A stretch of 8,676 nucleotides of DNA from Clostridiales bacterium UBA4821 (GTDB lineage Bacteria; Bacillota; Clostridia; Acetivibrionales; UBA4821): NCBI GenBank assembly GCA_002402315.1, contig DHFP01000141.1:1-8676 (forward strand), written 5' to 3'. Shown one piece after another: positions 6,051-8,676 of the stretch; the first letter of the stretch is position 1, and every line of letters starts with the position of its first letter. The notes below the pieces were generated by a model. It was given only the letters and a program-made list of their open reading frames with translations. It made no database searches and was not told where the DNA came from. A program made the translations under genes and the position numbers.

Positions 6051-6468
6051 ATTGGACATGCTTAAATATCTGCAATATGAAAAACAAATGCCTGTAGACA
6101 TGAAGAAGCATTTGGAAAAATGTAAAGAATGCAGAGGGTACTTTCAACAGTGCAGTGATACGCTGGGAAGCTTTATTAATGAAGAAGAATCAAGCAAGTC
6201 GGATTTTACCGGTGTTGAAGTATTTATAAGCTCAATAATGCCCGATTTAAACAGAAAGTCCATATTTCTGCAGGAAAAAAGAAAACAAAGGATGGAGAAT
6301 ATTCTTTTCGCAGCTATGATTTTCGGATTTACAGGAATTGCAGCATTTATTTTGTATTCATATATCTTTGCAGGAAATGTTGTTCCGCTTTATGCAGCAG
6401 TTGGATACATATTTTTGTCATCACTTGTTACTGTGCTTATTGTACCATTTGCCAGGAAAGAGATTTAA
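6031..6468 (+). CDS. ZAS-type anti-sigma factor with two membrane helices
   Basis: A 145-residue protein. The N-terminal cytoplasmic part has the zinc-binding anti-sigma pattern Cys3 ... His27-x3-Cys31-x2-Cys34 (zf-HC2-like), which in the family holds the sigma factor inactive. A charged linker (about 50-90) leads to two hydrophobic helices, about 91-114 and 117-140, ending in a short cytoplasmic tail (ARKEI). So both termini are inside, with almost no extracytoplasmic part (the turn is only a few residues). That leaves little room to sense an outside signal directly, and points to sensing within the membrane or through the third gene product. ATG start with AAGGAGG (6015-6021) 9 bases upstream, located inside the end of the sigma gene. 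The stop codon overlaps the RBS of the next gene. Confidence 0.88.
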   Translation: MNCQRFRLDMLKYLQYEKQMPVDMKKHLEKCKECRGYFQQCSDTLGSFINEEESSKSDFTGVEVFISSIMPDLNRKSIFLQEKRKQRMENILFAAMIFGFTGIAAFILYSYIFAGNVVPLYAAVGYIFLSSLVTVLIVPFARKEI

Positions 6469-6481
6469 GGAGGTTTGCGAT

Positions 6482-7738
6482 ATGTTTAAGAAAACATATA
6501 AGTTTTTAGCAGGATTAATTGAAATACTCAAGAAAAATAGATTGATTTGCATGATTGCAAAGTTTTTACAAAAGATAGTTATGTTTCTGGGACGGAACTC
6601 CAAGAAATTTGCCGTTGGAGCCTTTATATTATTTGCAGTATCATTGGCGGGTATGTTAATGATGATGCACATTTTAATAAATGAATATCCCAATTACACA
6701 AATAATCTTAGAAGCGAGTTGAAGACTATTGTTAATACCATTGAGCAGGATAAAGGCGATACAAAGCGTGCAGAAGTTATAGCTGCCAACCTTGCGGAAA
6801 AGAATAAATTAATGAGAGACATTGTTGTTACTGATAAAGAGGATAATATTCTTTTTAGCTTAAAAGAAGGATATTTTAGCAAAGAGGGAAAGGCGTTAAG
6901 CAAAGAGCAGCCGGGGAATAAAGGTTCTATGAAAAAATTTATAGTTTTTTCGGACTGGGGCGGGTTTAATTACATTCTTGATGAAAACCGGAACTTGAGA
7001 TTTGTGACTGCAGGTATATATGCGATTTCTACAGCACGTAACTTTTATAATTTTTTTAATCAGTCTTCAACTGATATGTGGCTTGTAGTTGAAAATTCAA
7101 GTCTGGCAGGACCATTTGAAAAATATAATGGCATAAAATCATGGATTGATGATGCGGGAATATTGGAAAGAAGTGATATAAATACAGAAGAAAACCAAAT
7201 TCAGTATTTACCCTTAACCGATGTTGTTATTGTAAAGCCCCAATCCCAGCAATACAATTTATATGCGTTTAAATTCTCAGGTTATGGTATTGGAGGATTC
7301 ATCATTGACAATCTTCCTCGTGATGTGCTAAGCGGAATTTTTGAAGTGACTGAACCTGGTAGTATAATAAATTTAAATCCAATAATAAAGTATCAGATGT
7401 TTAGAGATTTATTTCTACTGATATCAATCATAAGCTTGCTGATTGCGTGGATTTTTACGGCGGCATGGGTCTTCATGGACGCAAGGGCAAAGAAGCTTAA
7501 GGTAATTCCTTGGATAGCTTTGGTGCTAATAACAAATATTATCGGTTTAATCGTATATTTGACGGTACGTCCTAAATATGTTACATGTAGAAACTGTGAA
7601 AAAAAGATACCGAAAGCGTATGCGGTTTGTCCCTACTGCGGCAGTACAGAAAAGGAGACTTGTATAGAGTGTGGAACTGTACTTGAAGAAAGTTTTCTTC
7701 ACTGTCCGTCTTGCGGCAAGGATAAAGGGGGGGAGTAA
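6482..7738 (+). CDS. Membrane protein with extracytoplasmic domain and cytoplasmic double zinc ribbon
   Basis: A 418-residue membrane protein, third gene of the sigma/anti-sigma unit. The N-terminal 42 residues are amphipathic and basic. Helix 1 is about 43-66; residues about 67-305 should lie outside; helices 2 and 3 are about 308-332 and 341-363. The pair FMDARAKKLKVIPWIALVLITNIIGLIVYL resembles the PLDc_N-like two-helix unit often fused to zinc ribbons. The cytoplasmic tail holds two CxxC...CxxC zinc ribbons: C369/C372 with C383/C386, and C394/C397 with C408/C411. The outer domain (for example 112-130 and 153-182) is unknown to me. ATG 6482 is chosen for AAGGAGG (6467-6473) 8 bases upstream; the frame is open further back to 6338 but that part is the anti-sigma gene in another frame. 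Likely the envelope sensor or effector of the module; this role is inferred from context. Confidence 0.85.
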   Translation: MFKKTYKFLAGLIEILKKNRLICMIAKFLQKIVMFLGRNSKKFAVGAFILFAVSLAGMLMMMHILINEYPNYTNNLRSELKTIVNTIEQDKGDTKRAEVIAANLAEKNKLMRDIVVTDKEDNILFSLKEGYFSKEGKALSKEQPGNKGSMKKFIVFSDWGGFNYILDENRNLRFVTAGIYAISTARNFYNFFNQSSTDMWLVVENSSLAGPFEKYNGIKSWIDDAGILERSDINTEENQIQYLPLTDVVIVKPQSQQYNLYAFKFSGYGIGGFIIDNLPRDVLSGIFEVTEPGSIINLNPIIKYQMFRDLFLLISIISLLIAWIFTAAWVFMDARAKKLKVIPWIALVLITNIIGLIVYLTVRPKYVTCRNCEKKIPKAYAVCPYCGSTEKETCIECGTVLEESFLHCPSCGKDKGGE

Positions 7739-7744
7739 AGGCAG

Positions 7745-8077
7745 GGTTATCCTGATTCAACCTTTAAGCCGGACGGTAAGGTTAGCTGTGCCGAAGCAGT
7801 AACCGTTTTCATTAGGATACTGGGGCTGGAGCCTGCTGTAGAAGGTAAGGGTACATGGCCGTCAAACTATATACAGAAGGCAAAGGATGTAGGGGTTATA
7901 AAATCCGGCATGAGCTTTAATAACCTTGACCAGGCAACCAGGGGTATTGTTTCGATGCTCGCTTGGAATACTTTGAATTCTAAGGTGTGGGAAGCTGTAG
8001 AATATACCTCTGACGGAGTAGAAATCGAGCCGACTGGAAAGACCTTGCTTGAAACCAAGTTTAAAGGCAGTAAATAG
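7745..8077 (+). pseudogene. Remnant of an SLH-domain (S-layer homology) protein
   Basis: About 110 codons, open from the TAA at 7736-7738 to the TAG at 8075-8077, with no plausible start codon or RBS. The translation begins GYPDSTFKPDGKVSCAEAVT, the centre of a canonical SLH repeat, so the first half of that repeat and everything upstream are missing. A second, degenerate SLH half follows: WPSNYIQKAKDVGVIKSG, then FNNLDQATRGIVSMLAWNTL. The end, GKTLLETKFKGSK, looks like a natural C-terminus of clostridial SLH proteins. SLH domains bind secondary cell-wall polymers. The remnant is in the same frame as the preceding zinc-ribbon gene, divided from it by one TAA and two codons. The first in-frame ATG (around 7910, MSFNNLD) lacks an RBS. 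Most likely a deletion relic. Confidence 0.75.
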
Positions 8078-8102
8078 TGAAAAACGCGCAAATTGTCGCT
8101 AA

Positions 8103-8134
8103 TAAAAGCTCTCTGGGAAACCGGAGAGCTTTTA
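8103..8134. terminator. GAAA-capped hairpin terminator, probably bidirectional
   Basis: Bases 8103-8116 pair with 8121-8134 (14 bp with one T-G pair), capped by the tetraloop GAAA (8117-8120). The plus strand ends in TTTTA; on the minus strand the hairpin also ends in TTTTATT. It lies 25 bases after the SLH remnant and closes the plus-strand unit that starts at the sigma factor. Confidence 0.75.
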
Positions 8135-8162
8135 TGGTATCTTTAGGATATAATATGGAAAA

Positions 8163-8188
8163 AATTAAAGCCGCAAAAACTTGCGGCT
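8163..8188 (-). terminator. Terminator of the minus-strand small gene
   Basis: AGCCGCAA (8169-8176) pairs perfectly with TTGCGGCT (8181-8188) around a 4-base loop. Read on the minus strand the hairpin is followed by TTAATTTTT. It starts 10 bases beyond the stop of the 58-codon minus-strand gene, and supports that gene being real. Confidence 0.8.
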
Positions 8189-8198
8189 GTGGAGAATA

Positions 8199-8375
8199 TT
8201 ATACAGTTTTTTGTGATAATATTTTGCGCGCTTCTGGTATCAGTACGTTTACCAGTTTATAATATACTCTGGCGGCAAGAAAGTCGGAGTGATAATCGGG
8301 GTCAATATCATTTTTTAAGCTGTAGTAGGCTTCTTCGAGGCCCTGAAATTCTTTGCTAAAATTACCGTAAGTCAT
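8199..8375 (-). CDS. Small protein of unknown function (58 aa)
   Basis: A minus-strand reading frame of 58 codons, from ATG at 8375-8373 to TAA at 8201-8199. Evidence that it is real: a perfect AAGGAGG ribosome site (plus strand 8382-8388) 7 bases before the ATG, a terminator 10 bases after the stop, a promoter candidate about 110 bases upstream, and a protein-like composition. The product begins MTYGNFSKEFQGLEEAYY and is predicted mostly helical, with two likely helices (about 8-22 and 31-55), a turn rich in Asp/Pro (DIDPDYH, 23-29), no membrane segment and no Cys. It is acidic in its first half and basic at the end. I do not recognise the family. It lies tail-to-tail with the SLH remnant, and its expression looks independent of all other genes here. 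Confidence 0.75.
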   Translation of the reverse strand: MTYGNFSKEFQGLEEAYYSLKNDIDPDYHSDFLAARVYYKLVNVLIPEARKILSQKTV

Positions 8376-8442
8376 ACTTCATCCTCCTTGTTTTTATTTT
8401 TTTCCTTTTAGCCAGAACGCTAGCTCCGAATGGTTGTACGTC

Positions 8443-8470
8443 TTGACAAATTCACTTGTTCAATTAAAAT
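8443..8470 (+). promoter_or_regulatory. Strong sigma-A-like promoter reading out of the window
   Basis: A perfect TTGACA (8443-8448), 16-base spacer, TAAAAT (8465-8470). Transcription would start near 8477 and run rightward. No gene follows within the remaining 200 bases, so it drives either a long leader or a small RNA. An imperfect dyad, TTGACAA (8443-8449) with TTGTTCAA (8456-8463), overlaps it and could be an operator. Confidence 0.5.
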
Positions 8471-8483
8471 AGATTTTATTAAA

Positions 8484-8512
8484 ATTTTACCATTGCTTAA
8501 CATTAAAGTAAA
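8484..8512 (-). promoter_or_regulatory. Sigma-A-like promoter for the minus-strand small gene
   Basis: On the minus strand: TTTACT (plus 8507-8512), a 17-base spacer and TAAAAT (plus 8484-8489). Transcription would begin near 8477, giving a leader of about 100 bases before the ATG. The area is AT-rich, so chance matches are possible. Confidence 0.4.
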
Positions 8513-8676
8513 GTATTATTTGGTGAAAATTAATAAATTTTTCAGAATTCATATTATTTTTAAATATTTATATTAGTCCCTTTGTGAAATAAACTTTGCA
8601 AATACTGCAATATCTATATAATTGCTAACTTCCAGTAAAACGTCATAATTGCGGGTGCATTTAATTTAAGTGAAGA

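Larger units (their letters stand above)
8376..8676. other. AT-rich non-coding stretch
   Basis: Holds the leader of the minus-strand small gene and the two promoter candidates at 8443-8470 and 8484-8512. Beyond 8513 I see no gene, RNA or clear repeat. On the minus strand the last 63 bases are open from the window edge to a TAG near 8614-8616, which could be the end of a gene outside the window, but 20 codons are too few to call. Confidence 0.5.

Noticed and set aside
6338..6481. Longer N-terminus for the zinc-ribbon protein
   Set aside because: The extension overlaps the anti-sigma gene in another frame; ATG 6482 has an ideal RBS.
7867..8091. Minus-strand frame of 74 codons over the SLH remnant
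   Set aside because: The opposite strand gives a clear SLH translation; this one has no RBS and no recognisable pattern.
8077..8262. Plus-strand frame of 61 codons
   Set aside because: It runs through the GAAA-capped hairpin and the minus-strand terminator and lies over the small minus-strand gene; it has no ribosome binding site.
1..8676. CRISPR array, tRNA, rRNA or insertion sequence
   Set aside because: Looked for regular repeat-spacer units, tRNA-like arms and transposase frames in the gaps; none seen.

Overview
The window reads as a piece of chromosome from a low-to-moderate GC, spore-former-type clostridium, possibly a cellulolytic or Acetivibrio/Ruminiclostridium-like member of the Clostridia. 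The basis is strong AGGAGG-type ribosome binding sites, frequent TTG/GTG starts, the aroH-cmk-ispH-S1 gene order with IspH joined to S1 domains (a clostridial arrangement), an S-layer-homology (SLH) fragment, and AT-rich intergenic DNA with sigma-A-like promoters. The genus is inference.

Layout. (1) 1-762: 3' end of a large surface protein, with one FN3/Ig-like repeat and an unrecognised C-terminal module. It is followed 18 bases later by a DUF402 protein (781-1260). (2) A terminator at 1288-1323 whose loop holds the -10 box of the next promoter, then a small single-pass membrane protein of unknown function (1343-1825). (3) A housekeeping block: monofunctional AroH-type chorismate mutase (2000-2365), CMP kinase (2463-3143) and IspH fused to S1 domains (3147 onwards). 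aroH is bracketed by two copies of an AT-rich short repeat in inverted orientation. The ispH-S1 gene is broken around 4292: IspH and S1 domain 1 are in one frame, S1 domains 2-4 in another. Against the family pattern about 22 bases look to be missing, not a single base. A long-stem terminator at 5270-5313 closes the block.

(4) 5481-7738: a tightly packed three-gene unit encoding an ECF sigma factor, a ZAS-type anti-sigma factor with two membrane helices, and a 418-residue three-helix membrane protein with a large extracytoplasmic loop and a cytoplasmic double zinc ribbon. The genes overlap or abut and each has a strong RBS, so they look like one envelope-signalling module. The third component is the least familiar part and the best candidate for something undescribed. 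(5) 7739-8077: an SLH-domain remnant with no start codon, in the same frame as, and directly after, the stop of the zinc-ribbon gene. (6) Back-to-back hairpin terminators, then a small minus-strand gene (8199-8375, 58 aa) with a perfect RBS, its own terminator and a plausible promoter. (7) 8376-8676: AT-rich non-coding DNA with two sigma-A-like promoters pointing at each other.

How the parts work together: group 3 serves chorismate, nucleotide, isoprenoid and translation functions. Group 4 probably senses something at the envelope and releases an alternative sigma factor. The surface-protein fragments at 1-762 and 7745-8077 point to an envelope-rich neighbourhood, but no functional link is proven.
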